NCBI RefSeq assembly: GCF_000337815.1
Contig: NZ_AOLN01000018.1
Coordinates: 124,001-188,000, forward strand
Origin: Haloferax mucosum ATCC BAA-1512
Lineage (GTDB): Archaea > Halobacteriota > Halobacteria > Halobacteriales > Haloferacaceae
Reading direction: 5' to 3'
DNA: 64,000 nucleotides
Shown here: piece after piece, positions 1-7,566 of the stretch
How positions within the stretch are numbered: the stretch's first letter is position 1
How the letters are laid out: each line of letters begins with the position of its first letter
Translations under genes and position numbers: made by a program
The notes under the pieces: model-generated
The model's database searches: none
What the model saw: only the letters and a program-made list of their open reading frames with translations
Told to the model about the DNA's origin: nothing

Positions 1-851
1 GAGGGCGAGCGTACTCGTTGCACGCGCTCGGCGGCGCGCTCGGATTCGCCGTGCCGTACGCAATCGCCGCCGGAATCGACACACTCGGACTCGACTGGCG
101 CTGGACCATCGCCACCGTTTCGGTCCTCGGCGCGGCCGTTTCGCTCGTCGTGGTGCCGCTCGCAGTGGGCCTTCCAGCGACGCTTCGAAAGCCGACGGCA
201 GACGCCCGCCCGGCGACTCGCCCGTCGCTTTCGGACGTTCGGCGCGGTGCGGCGGCCCTCCTCTCGTCGGCGGGGCTGATGGGACTCGCGTTCCTCTCGT
301 TTCTCACGTCGGCCGCCGCGTGGTGTATCCGGACCTACTCGCCGCAACTCCTCGCCGACGGCTACAATCTCCACCCGAGCACGGCTAACCTCCTCGTCTC
401 CGGGATGCTCGTCACGGGCGCGGGAACGATTCTCCTCGGTGGCGCGCTCACCGACCGTATCGGTCCCGGACGCGTCGCGCTCGGCGGTTACGCGGCCCTC
501 GCGGGACTGGCCACACTGCTCGCAAGCGGGTCGCTCCCGGTCGCACTGCTCGTGGTCGTCCTCCCGTTCAGCGGGACGATTAGCGTCTCTCGCCCCGCGC
601 GTTCGACGCTGGCGGACCGTCTCTCGACGCGGGACGACCTCGGGAAAAGCTTCGCCGTCGTCACGATTGGTATCTCACTCGGTGGGGCGGTTGCACCGCC
701 CGCGTTCGGCGCGCTCATCGATGCCGCTGGCGTCCGCGTCGCGTTCAGCGTCGTCGCCGCTCTCGGCGTGGTCTCGTTCGGCGTCACGCGGTGGCTTCTC
801 GGTCGGGTCGATGGCTCTGCCCGCGACCCGGTGGCGACGCCGAGCGACTGA
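1..851 (+). CDS. MFS transporter, C-terminal part (5' end outside window)
   Basis: The reading frame is open from the first bases, so the true start lies upstream; about 283 residues are visible. They form a chain of hydrophobic helices typical of the second half of a major facilitator superfamily permease. The segment GALTDRIGPGRVALGGY matches the cytoplasmic loop motif (G-x3-D-R-x-G-R) that recurs between helices 2-3 and 8-9 in this family. The substrate cannot be read from the sequence. It ends with a short hydrophilic tail. The gene is not obviously in an operon with the next gene, which is on the other strand. Confidence 0.8.
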   Translation, partial: GRAYSLHALGGALGFAVPYAIAAGIDTLGLDWRWTIATVSVLGAAVSLVVVPLAVGLPATLRKPTADARPATRPSLSDVRRGAAALLSSAGLMGLAFLSFLTSAAAWCIRTYSPQLLADGYNLHPSTANLLVSGMLVTGAGTILLGGALTDRIGPGRVALGGYAALAGLATLLASGSLPVALLVVVLPFSGTISVSRPARSTLADRLSTRDDLGKSFAVVTIGISLGGAVAPPAFGALIDAAGVRVAFSVVAALGVVSFGVTRWLLGRVDGSARDPVATPSD

Positions 852-878
852 ACTCGACTCACGGTGGGCCGCCGTGAC

Positions 879-1058
879 TCACAGCGATTCGCCGCGACTC
901 ACCAGCACACCGATAGCGATGCCGAAGACGACACCGAGACCCGTACTGACTGCGACCAACCCGGTTCCCGCACCCACCATCGTGAAGCAGATGAAACCGA
1001 ACCCGCCGAAAACGGCCGCGGGGGCGAACACCGCAATCGGCGAAACCGTCCCGTCCAT
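879..1058 (-). CDS. Small two-helix membrane protein
   Basis: This 59-residue protein is almost entirely hydrophobic, with two predicted membrane spans separated by a Gly-rich turn (VGAGTGLVAVSTGLG). A TTG lies two codons upstream, but the ATG at 1058 is the more likely start. It is convergent with the MFS gene and 27 nt away from it. I do not recognise a family. Haloarchaeal genomes carry many such small membrane proteins. Codon third positions are GC-rich, which supports real coding. Confidence 0.5.
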   Translation of the reverse strand: MDGTVSPIAVFAPAAVFGGFGFICFTMVGAGTGLVAVSTGLGVVFGIAIGVLVSRGESL

Positions 1059-1223
1059 GCCCAAAAGTAGTAGGTGAATTGGTATAATTGCCGTGACTCG
1101 CGGCGTCCCCCGTGGCGCGTCTCACTCGTAACGTCGGGCGTGTTTCAGTTCCCGTTCGACGTTCGTGATGGCAAGAATCCATAACTAAGCCGCTGGTTCG
1201 CGTTGGTTCGAACGGTGGTGGAG

Positions 1224-1673
1224 ATGTCAGCAACGACCGACCAAGAACAACAGAACCGGGACACGACAATTCGAATCGCAGAGGAACTGTGGAACGGGCG
1301 GAACTACGACGTCATCGACGAGGTGTACGACCCGCTCGTCGAGACACACGCGTTCTCCGAACCGGAGGACATCGTCGGGACGAAGGCGATGAAAGAGTGG
1401 GCCGAGAAGTTCCACGACGCCTTCTCGGACTTCCACGTCGAACTCCACGACGTGAAGGCGAAAGACGAGTTCGTCTACGCGCGCTACCGTCTCACCGGGA
1501 CGCACGACGGAACGCTCCGACAGGCAGTGGGCGACGATATTCCCCCGACGAACCGCGAAATCGACACGTGGGGCCTCGTAGAAGCTCGCTTCGACGGCGG
1601 ACTCTGCGTCGAAGAGTGGAACAGCACCGACGTCATGACGATGCTGTCACAACTGGGCGTCGCGCCCGAGTGA
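1224..1673 (+). CDS. SnoaL-like ester-cyclase family protein
   Basis: The product is 149 residues. The fold signature is that of the SnoaL/NTF2-like family: an N-terminal helix, then VDEVYDPLVETHAF, GTKAMKEWAEKFHDAFSDF, and a beta-rich C-terminus with YRLTGTHDGTL and VEARFDGGL. Members are small cytosolic proteins that range from polyketide cyclases to proteins of unknown role, so the reaction is not assignable. The ATG at 1224 was chosen over an in-frame TTG at 1203 because the family starts a few residues before the first helix. Confidence 0.75.
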   Translation: MSATTDQEQQNRDTTIRIAEELWNGRNYDVIDEVYDPLVETHAFSEPEDIVGTKAMKEWAEKFHDAFSDFHVELHDVKAKDEFVYARYRLTGTHDGTLRQAVGDDIPPTNREIDTWGLVEARFDGGLCVEEWNSTDVMTMLSQLGVAPE

Positions 1674-1678
1674 ACCAA

Positions 1679-1688
1679 CTTTTTTCGA
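1679..1688 (+). terminator. T-run after the SnoaL-like gene
   Basis: A run of six T residues (ACTTTTTTCG) begins a few bases after the stop codon at 1673. Archaeal transcription commonly ends at such T-tracts without needing a hairpin. The call rests only on this composition and position. Confidence 0.4.
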
Positions 1689-1753
1689 ATCGCGCCGCTG
1701 GGGTGGCGCGATAGAACCGGAGCATTTGCTCGTTCGACGGCCGATTCGACGGC

Positions 1754-1951
1754 TTACCCGGACCACTCGCCGCCGACGTCGTCGACGACTGCGTCGCGCC
1801 ACATGCCGAAGCCCTGCCGACAAATCGGGCTCTCGTCGATGTGGTCGATAAAGCCTGCACCTTCGCTTTCCAGTTCGGCGAGGCAGAACGGACAGCGGGT
1901 CGGGTCGTCCCACGTGTGCGCGGTGACCGATGGGGATACGTCCTGGGACAT
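1754..1951 (-). CDS. Small zinc-finger-like protein
   Basis: The product is 65 residues. It has a CPFC knuckle near residue 19, followed by FIDHIDESPIC, so a CxxC pair plus a His and a later Cys form a plausible zinc site, as in the many small zinc-ribbon proteins of haloarchaea. The ATG at 1951 is preferred over an upstream extension to 2011, whose AT-rich codons (TISLVQTFINYFRIL) look like promoter DNA. That AT-rich stretch between 1952 and 2045 probably holds the promoter. The function is unknown. Confidence 0.65.
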   Translation of the reverse strand: MSQDVSPSVTAHTWDDPTRCPFCLAELESEGAGFIDHIDESPICRQGFGMWRDAVVDDVGGEWSG

Positions 1952-2160
1952 GGACAGTAATATGCGAAAATAGTTGATAAAAGTTTGCACTAGAGAGATT
2001 GTAGTAACCATATGTTCTCCTAATATTCTATTCAGTATTCAATCCTAAATCGACTCCCGGTGCCGTCATCGAATCGGTGACGGTTCGAATCGCGCTCTCG
2101 GCCAGCCGAATCGTAACCCTATACACGGTTCGGACCGCCTGTTCGAACGGTGAATTATCC

Positions 2161-2586
2161 GTGAACTACGTCTCTTGGGCTGTCATCGCACTCGGCGCGT
2201 ACTCCCTCGTCGCTCCGCTGATGAAGGTTGCGACGACGGGGCAAGGAAAGATACCGAGCGACGTCGCCGCCCTCGTCGCAAACGGCGTCCTCGTCACCGC
2301 GACTATCGGCGTCATCGTCGTCTCCGGACAGAACGTCTCCGATTCGGTCGTGAGCTCGAAACTCCCGTACGTCCTCCTCGCCGGGGTCTGTCTGGCCGTC
2401 GGTATTCTCTCGTACTACCGGGCGCTCGCGCTCGGTCCGGTTTCCATCGTCGCGCCCATCTTCGGGATGTTCCTCGCCGTCTCCTCTGTCGTCGGCATCG
2501 TCGCGCTCAACGAACCAGTAACGATTCGGAAGGTTGCCGGTATCGCCTTCGCCGTCATCGCCGTCTTTCTCGTTTCGGTCGAGTAG
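2161..2586 (+). CDS. EamA/DMT-type membrane protein, single half
   Basis: This 141-residue protein has about five membrane helices. The segment YYRALALGPVSIVAPIFGM followed by a conserved Glu (LNEPVTIRKVAGIAFAVIAVFLV) is the C-terminal signature of EamA repeats in drug/metabolite transporters. Only one repeat is present, about half the usual ten-helix length, so it may work as a dimer like small multidrug transporters. The GTG start at 2161 is chosen; the in-frame extension back to 2077 lacks coding character. Confidence 0.7.
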   Translation: MNYVSWAVIALGAYSLVAPLMKVATTGQGKIPSDVAALVANGVLVTATIGVIVVSGQNVSDSVVSSKLPYVLLAGVCLAVGILSYYRALALGPVSIVAPIFGMFLAVSSVVGIVALNEPVTIRKVAGIAFAVIAVFLVSVE

Positions 2587-2652
2587 TTCCCGCCGTTTTT
2601 CGCCTCCGTCGTGAGGCAACCGCTTTTGTCCCTCGCGGGCTAATTCCGCGGT

Positions 2653-3216
2653 ATGGTTCTCTTAGAATCCGACTCGGAACTCGAACACGGCGACGCCGCA
2701 CCCGACTTCGAACTCCCCGGAACCGACGGTGAAATCTACACGCTGTCGTCGTTCGACGACTACGACGCCCTGCTCGTGGTGTTCACGTGCAATCACTGCC
2801 CGTACGCGAAAGCGAAGTTCGAGGAACTGAACCATCTCGCCGACGCCTACGACGACCTCGCGGTCGTCGGCATCAACCCCAACGACGACGAGGAGTACCC
2901 TGACGATTCGTTCGCCCGGATGAAAGAACTCGTCGCGGACGGCACGATTCGGTACACGGCGTATCTCCGCGACGAATCGCAGGCCGTCGCCGCCGCGTAC
3001 GGGGCCGTCTGTACGCCCGACCCGTTCCTCTTCGAGCGCACCGACGATGGCTTCGAACTCGCGTTCCACTCCCGTATCGACGACGCGATGACCCCCGACG
3101 ACGAGGTGACGGCCTACGAGATGCGCGAGGCGGTCGAAGCCCTCCTCGCAGACGAGGACATCCCGGTCGAAGCGTATCCCTCGCAGGGCTGTTCTATCAA
3201 GTGGACGGACGACTGA
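2653..3216 (+). CDS. Thioredoxin-fold (AhpC/TSA-like) protein
   Basis: The product is 187 residues. It has GDAAPDFELPGTDGEIYTLSSF at the N-terminus and a redox-type CNHCP motif near residue 42, as in the peroxiredoxin-like-1/ResA branch of the thioredoxin superfamily. A second conserved Cys pattern (GAVCTPDPFLF) follows. There is no signal peptide, so it acts in the cytoplasm, probably as a thiol-disulfide oxidoreductase or peroxidase. The ATG start follows the preceding gene by 66 nt. Confidence 0.8.
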   Translation: MVLLESDSELEHGDAAPDFELPGTDGEIYTLSSFDDYDALLVVFTCNHCPYAKAKFEELNHLADAYDDLAVVGINPNDDEEYPDDSFARMKELVADGTIRYTAYLRDESQAVAAAYGAVCTPDPFLFERTDDGFELAFHSRIDDAMTPDDEVTAYEMREAVEALLADEDIPVEAYPSQGCSIKWTDD

Positions 3217-3286
3217 CGGACGCTATCGTCGGCGGGCGACTTGCGGCCGAGACCGAACGGCGGGTCCCGAGGAAAAAGATTCCGTC

Positions 3287-3715
3287 CTACTCGTCGCCGA
3301 GCAGAGCGTCACGGGCGTTTTCGACCGCCGCTTCCTTCTTCGCCGGGTAGGCTTCGACCTTCGCACGAAGCGTGAGACCGCCGCCGCGTGCGACATCGCC
3401 TTTGAAGGCCGCCTGTTTGTCCAGTCGCAAGAAGAACTCGGTGTTGTCGGTGACTCGTTGGTCGAGTTCCTCCAAGAGCGCCTCGAAGTCGTCGAGGTCG
3501 CGGATTTTCGAGAGCACGTACCGAAGGTCATCCGCCCGCTCGACGCGTGCGGAGAACACGACGATTCGGTCGCCGTGGTGGCCGGTACTCTCGATACGGT
3601 CGAGTTCGAAGTCGTCGGGGAGGAACGTCCGAAGCGCCTCCTCGACCCGTTTTTCGTCTTCCGTCTCGTAGCAGAACGTTCGGAGGTCGATGTAGTGGAA
3701 CGGAACGCGTGGCAT
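3287..3715 (-). CDS. RNA-binding protein, predicted exosome-associated family
   Basis: This 142-residue protein begins MPRVPFHYIDLRTFCYETED. It carries the STGHHGDRIVVFSARV strand-turn and a FFLRLDKQAAFKG segment typical of the archaeal family once listed as a predicted exosome subunit (COG1325, PF01877). It is probably cytosolic and binds structured RNA. No catalytic residues are known for the family. It lies 33 nt downstream of a small DUF1918-like gene on the same strand, so the two may be co-transcribed. Confidence 0.75.
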   Translation of the reverse strand: MPRVPFHYIDLRTFCYETEDEKRVEEALRTFLPDDFELDRIESTGHHGDRIVVFSARVERADDLRYVLSKIRDLDDFEALLEELDQRVTDNTEFFLRLDKQAAFKGDVARGGGLTLRAKVEAYPAKKEAAVENARDALLGDE

Positions 3716-3748
3716 TGGTGGGTCTCTCGGAGGCGTCGGTTGTCGTCG

Positions 3749-3955
3749 TTATTCGTCGTCTTCGTCGGCCGCGTCCTCGTCGGCGGCTTCGAGCTGGTCC
3801 TCGGCGATGCCGACTTCCTGTCCTTCGTCGAAGCTGATGGTGTAGGTCGGCTCGCCGAACATGCTCTCGATGACCTGCGTGACCGTCCCGGTCTCGCCGT
3901 CGAACTCGCTGTGTTTGTCGTTCAGAACGACCTTGTCGTCTTTCTCGAAGCTCAT
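3749..3955 (-). CDS. Small acidic KOW/SH3-like protein (DUF1918-like)
   Basis: The product is 68 residues. MSFEKDDKVVLNDKHSEFDG and the following beta strands (GTVTQVI, YTISFDEGQEVGI) resemble small SH3-like barrels of the DUF1918 type, followed by an acidic tail (DEDAADEDDE). It probably binds nucleic acid or protein in the cytoplasm; the role is unknown. The reading frame is open much further upstream, but the ATG at 3955 is the family start and the extension overlaps the NUDIX gene on the other strand. Confidence 0.7.
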   Translation of the reverse strand: MSFEKDDKVVLNDKHSEFDGETGTVTQVIESMFGEPTYTISFDEGQEVGIAEDQLEAADEDAADEDDE

Positions 3956-4114
3956 ACACACAGGTTCCTCGCCACCGAATAAAAGGGCGATGGTTGGTCG
4001 TGAGTCGAGACGGACACCCACACCGTTCCCGGGTCGAAGCCGATTTGTGGAGCCACGCCGAACGTCGCGTATGCCGAGTTGCCAGCTCGCACATCGTCTG
4101 CCGCGCGCGTTCCG

Positions 4115-4684
4115 ATGACGATGGACGACCTGTGGTTCCTCGCCGACGAGGCTCGCCAACGCGCCGAACAGGCGTATCATCGCCTCCGACGAGACCACAC
4201 CGACTTCATCGAACCGGTTCATTCCCGCCGCGTCTCGCGCCCGCGCTTTCGAACGCTCGCAACGCGAGTCAAAGCGACCGGGACGCCCTACGGCGTCCAC
4301 ACCGTCGTCCGCCGCCGCGACGACGAGATACTCCTCGTCCGCCACGAGGGCGTCGATATGTGGGTTCTCCCCGGCGGCGAAGTTGACGACGACGAGCGAT
4401 TCACCGAGGCGGCCCGCAGGGAACTCGCCGAGGAAGCCGGTATCGACGCCGATTACGGCGGGCTTGCGATGGCGACCCGCGTCGATATTCGCTGTGACGG
4501 CCACCAACTGTGGGGCGTGATGCCCGTCTACCGCGCCCGCGCCGACTTCGACGTCGAACTCAGTGTCAACGACCCCGATGACGAGATTTCTACGGCGCGG
4601 TGGTTCGACGTGGGCGACTTACCCGCCGACACCCGTGACCGAGACGACCTGTTAGCGTGGCACGGTCACGTCACCGGCGATTGA
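4115..4684 (+). CDS. NUDIX hydrolase
   Basis: The product is 189 residues. The NUDIX box is complete: GGEVDDDERFTEAARRELAE followed by EAG (G-x5-E-x7-R-E-x2-E-E-x-G), so a divalent-metal-dependent pyrophosphohydrolase is expected. An N-terminal helix-rich extension of about 55 residues precedes the catalytic domain; this arrangement is common in haloarchaeal ADP-ribose-pyrophosphatase-like enzymes. The substrate is not readable. The ATG at 4115 and a second ATG two codons later are both possible starts. Confidence 0.85.
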   Translation: MTMDDLWFLADEARQRAEQAYHRLRRDHTDFIEPVHSRRVSRPRFRTLATRVKATGTPYGVHTVVRRRDDEILLVRHEGVDMWVLPGGEVDDDERFTEAARRELAEEAGIDADYGGLAMATRVDIRCDGHQLWGVMPVYRARADFDVELSVNDPDDEISTARWFDVGDLPADTRDRDDLLAWHGHVTGD

Positions 4685-4751
4685 ACGGTCGAGTGAGTCT
4701 ATCGGGGTCAAAGAATCGAAGAGTCGAGTCGGAACCGAAGCATCTCGCCCC

Positions 4752-5222
4752 TCACTCGGGCTGGTTTTCGGTGCTGTCGCAGTCGCCGGTGGTCTCGTCT
4801 GCGTCGGTCCCGTCGGTGTTGTCTTGAGAGTCATCGTCGGCGTCGATGTTGCTGTTTTCGTCACCGTCGGCGTCGATGTCACCGTCACCGACACTGTCGC
4901 CGTCGGCATCGACGTGGTGTCCCCAAAACCCCGGATACTTCTCCACCCAGATGTCGCCGAGGACGAGGGTTTGACACGCGAGTCGAAGCCCGGATTCGGC
5001 GTCGTGCGGCGGGAACCTGAGCCGTTGTGTCTCTTTTTTCGTTCGGTAGGTGACGGGGCCTCGGATACAGACCGCACACGTCCCGCACGACCCTCTGCCG
5101 AGGCAGTTGAACCACGACGAGCGGCCGTTGTGCGGCGACTCGTCGGCCGCTCGAAGCACGTCGCGGAGCACATCGCCCCGGTCGCACTCGATTTCGCGGC
5201 CGCGAAAGTGGACGGTTGGCAC
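4752..5222 (-). CDS. [2Fe-2S] ferredoxin with long acidic tail
   Basis: This 156-residue protein has plant-type ferredoxin ligands: C-x5-C-x2-C (CLGRGSCGTC) near residue 40 and a fourth Cys in RLACQTLV. After the domain ends at about residue 100, a 55-residue tail made almost only of Asp, Gly, Thr and Asn follows; halophilic adaptation or a disordered linker are both possible. The start is GTG at 5222. It faces the redox cluster that begins at 5331 and may supply electrons to it, but that is inference. Confidence 0.85.
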   Translation of the reverse strand: MPTVHFRGREIECDRGDVLRDVLRAADESPHNGRSSWFNCLGRGSCGTCAVCIRGPVTYRTKKETQRLRFPPHDAESGLRLACQTLVLGDIWVEKYPGFWGHHVDADGDSVGDGDIDADGDENSNIDADDDSQDNTDGTDADETTGDCDSTENQPE

Positions 5223-5330
5223 GGCGGAGGGGAGGAGACACAGCGGTTAATCGCTATCGTTCGAGACGCCGCGCCGCGAGACGCGTCGAAACCTCGGTGC
5301 ACATAAGTCCGTTCGTTACTCATTCGGTGT

Positions 5331-6050
5331 ATGCGCCAAACACGACGCGCGTACCTCGCCGCCGCGGCGGGTGCGTTGACCCTCGGCACCGCCGGATGCC
5401 TCGGGGGCGGCGATGGGTCGGACGCCACCGCGACCGATACCGGTAATTCGACTGGTACGGAGTCCGACGTCATCGCAACGATTGGTTGTGACGTCTCCGA
5501 GCGCGATGCAGTCAGTTCCCTCCCAACCCCGTCTCTCGGTTCCGACGACGCGGCCGTCGTCGTGGACGTGTGGGAAGACTTCGCGTGCCCCCACTGTGCG
5601 ACGTTCTCGCTCGACGTCTTCCCGAAACTCCAATCGGAGTATATCTCCGAGGGCGTCGTTCGATACCGACATCACGACTTTCCTCTCCCGGTCGATGAGT
5701 GGTGGTCGTGGAAGGGTGCGTCCGCCGCGCGGGCGGTCCAAGACGAGACCGACGACGAGACGTTCTTCGAGTTCGCGCACACGCTGTTCGAAAACCAGTC
5801 CGAACTCAGCGGCGGTTCCCCCGAGGAGTCGCTCACGACGCTCAAGAACCTCGCTACCGACGCCGACCTCGACGGCTGTTCGGTGGCCGCGGCCGCCTCG
5901 CGCGAACGCTACCGCCCGGTCGTCGAGGCGGAGCGAACGAACGCCACCGACGAACGCGAACTTCGAGGGACGCCGACCGTCCTCGTCAACGAGTCGAAGG
6001 TCAAGCCGACGTGGGACGCCCTCCAGACCGCCGTCGAAGACGCTCTATAA
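5331..6050 (+). CDS. DsbA-like Tat lipoprotein, thiol-disulfide oxidoreductase
   Basis: The product is 239 residues. It has a twin-arginine type signal (RRAYLAAAAGALTLGTAGCL) with a lipobox Cys near residue 23, then a Thr/Ser-rich linker. The DsbA-like domain has WEDFACPHC, a CPHC active site near residue 85, and a cis-Pro segment in LRGTPTVLVN. It should sit outside the membrane, forming or breaking disulfides. It is the first gene of a run of secreted redox proteins ending at 10734. Confidence 0.85.
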   Translation: MRQTRRAYLAAAAGALTLGTAGCLGGGDGSDATATDTGNSTGTESDVIATIGCDVSERDAVSSLPTPSLGSDDAAVVVDVWEDFACPHCATFSLDVFPKLQSEYISEGVVRYRHHDFPLPVDEWWSWKGASAARAVQDETDDETFFEFAHTLFENQSELSGGSPEESLTTLKNLATDADLDGCSVAAAASRERYRPVVEAERTNATDERELRGTPTVLVNESKVKPTWDALQTAVEDAL

Positions 6051-6184
6051 GCCGTATTCGACGCGCACACTATCTCTCGCGCATGATTCGTGCACGACAC
6101 CAGCGGTTCTTTACGGCGAGATTGACTAGCGGCGGGTATGGATACGACGCGACGGTCGCTCCGAAGACGCCGAGGTGCTGAACG

Positions 6185-6787
6185 GTGAGGCGGCGCGACC
6201 TGCTCGGCGTTCTCGCGGGTGCGGGAGTCACCGGGTTTGCGGGCTGTCTCGGCGACGGCGACGGTACCGGTTCGTCCGGGTCCGGGTCCACATCGACCGA
6301 CTCGAACACTGGAACGGCGACGTCGAACGCGACCGTTGACACGGACAGCACTGGCGACAGCGGCGACCTCCCCCTCACTATCGACACCATCGACGCACAG
6401 GGGTCCGCCGAAGGCGACGTTCGCGTGCCCGTCGAGGGGTCGCCGATGGTGCTCGACCTCTTTGCGACGTGGTGTGCGCCCTGTGTCGCACAGATGGAGT
6501 CGCTTCGCACCCTCCACGACGAGTTCGGCGACGAGGTCGCGTTCGTCTCGGTCACGAACGAACGACTCGGCGGCGGTCTCACCATGGACGATATCCGCAA
6601 CTGGTGGGCCGAACACGACGGGTCGTGGACTGTCGGCCACGACCCCGAAAGCCAACTGATGCGTGCCGTTCGGGCGAATGGGCTACCCTACCTCGTGGTC
6701 TTCGACGCCGACGGGTCGATAACGTGGACCCACCGCGGACTCGCCAGCGAGGAGAACCTCAGGAGCGCAATCGAGGACGCGACGTGA
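6185..6787 (+). CDS. TlpA-like thioredoxin Tat lipoprotein
   Basis: The product is 200 residues. The GTG start is followed by RRRDLLGVLAGAGVTGFAGC, a Tat lipoprotein signal. After a Thr/Gly/Ser linker comes a TlpA/ResA domain with FATWCAPC (active-site CAPC) near residue 97 and the cis-Pro loop NGLPYLVVFD. The stop overlaps the start of ccdA by one base (TGATG), so the pair is translationally coupled, as expected for a CcdA-driven extracellular reductant. A 16-codon frame from ATG 6138 ends inside the GTG start and may couple translation. Confidence 0.85.
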   Translation: MRRRDLLGVLAGAGVTGFAGCLGDGDGTGSSGSGSTSTDSNTGTATSNATVDTDSTGDSGDLPLTIDTIDAQGSAEGDVRVPVEGSPMVLDLFATWCAPCVAQMESLRTLHDEFGDEVAFVSVTNERLGGGLTMDDIRNWWAEHDGSWTVGHDPESQLMRAVRANGLPYLVVFDADGSITWTHRGLASEENLRSAIEDAT

Positions 6788-7473
6788 TGGTCGGGGTTGG
6801 TCTCGGTCTCGGCCTCGACCCTGCGTTCACCGGCACGCTCGTGTTCGCCGTCACCGCCGGTGTCGCTACGTTCTTCGCGCCGTGTGCGTACCCGCTGTTG
6901 CCGGGCTACGTCGGCTACTACCTCTCCCGCGAGGAGGCCGACCTCGGTGGCGCTGTCACCCGCGGCGCGGTCGCCTCGCTCGCGGCGCTCGTCGTCCTCG
7001 GCGCTATCGGGAGCGTTCTCAGCGTCGTCGGCAATCGAATCGCCGCTCAAGTGCAACTTCTCGAACCGGTTATCGGCGCGGCGCTCGTGGTCTTCGGCGT
7101 CCTCCTGTACACCGGCCGCGCGCCGAGTCTTCACGTCGTCCTGCCCGAGTACCGCGCTTCGGTGGCCGGATTCGGCGTCTTCGGGGCGGTGTACGGACTC
7201 GCCGCCGCGGGCTGTGTCGTCCCGATTCTCTTCGGCGTCGTCACGCAGTCGCTCGCGCTTCCGACCGCGCAGGCGATTATCTCGCTCGGTGCCTACGCCG
7301 CGGCCGCGGCGCTCCCGCTCGCTATCGTGACCGTTCTCACCGCCGTCGGCGGCGGTCTCGTCCGCTCGGTTTCGGGCTACGTCGGGCGGATACAGAAGGT
7401 CGCCGCCGGCGTGATGATTTTGGCCGGTGCGTGGCAAATCTGGCTCGCACTCGGGTTCCTCGGATACGTCTGA
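6787..7473 (+). CDS. ccdA: CcdA-type thiol electron transporter
   Basis: This 228-residue membrane protein has about six helices. It contains the two hallmark Cys segments of the CcdA/DsbD-beta family: FFAPCAYPLLPGYVGYYL near the N-terminus and AAAGCVVPILFGV mid-protein. The family carries electrons from cytoplasmic thioredoxin across the membrane to extracytoplasmic thioredoxin-like partners. The partner is most likely the TlpA-like lipoprotein whose stop codon overlaps this ATG. The start is fixed by that overlap. Confidence 0.9.
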   Translation: MVGVGLGLGLDPAFTGTLVFAVTAGVATFFAPCAYPLLPGYVGYYLSREEADLGGAVTRGAVASLAALVVLGAIGSVLSVVGNRIAAQVQLLEPVIGAALVVFGVLLYTGRAPSLHVVLPEYRASVAGFGVFGAVYGLAAAGCVVPILFGVVTQSLALPTAQAIISLGAYAAAAALPLAIVTVLTAVGGGLVRSVSGYVGRIQKVAAGVMILAGAWQIWLALGFLGYV

Positions 7474-7566
7474 GTCGCCTCGGCCGCCCGTTGCCGGAAC
7501 GCGCAGTAAGTGTTGAAGACCGCACGCACGGAAAACGCCGAACGCGCTGAGGCCTCCCTTCGATGG

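Noticed and set aside
6138-6188. 16-codon ATG frame before the TlpA-like gene
   Set aside because: Kept only as a note: it resembles a Tat signal start in the wrong frame, but the GTG start alone gives a full signal peptide, so no frameshift is needed.
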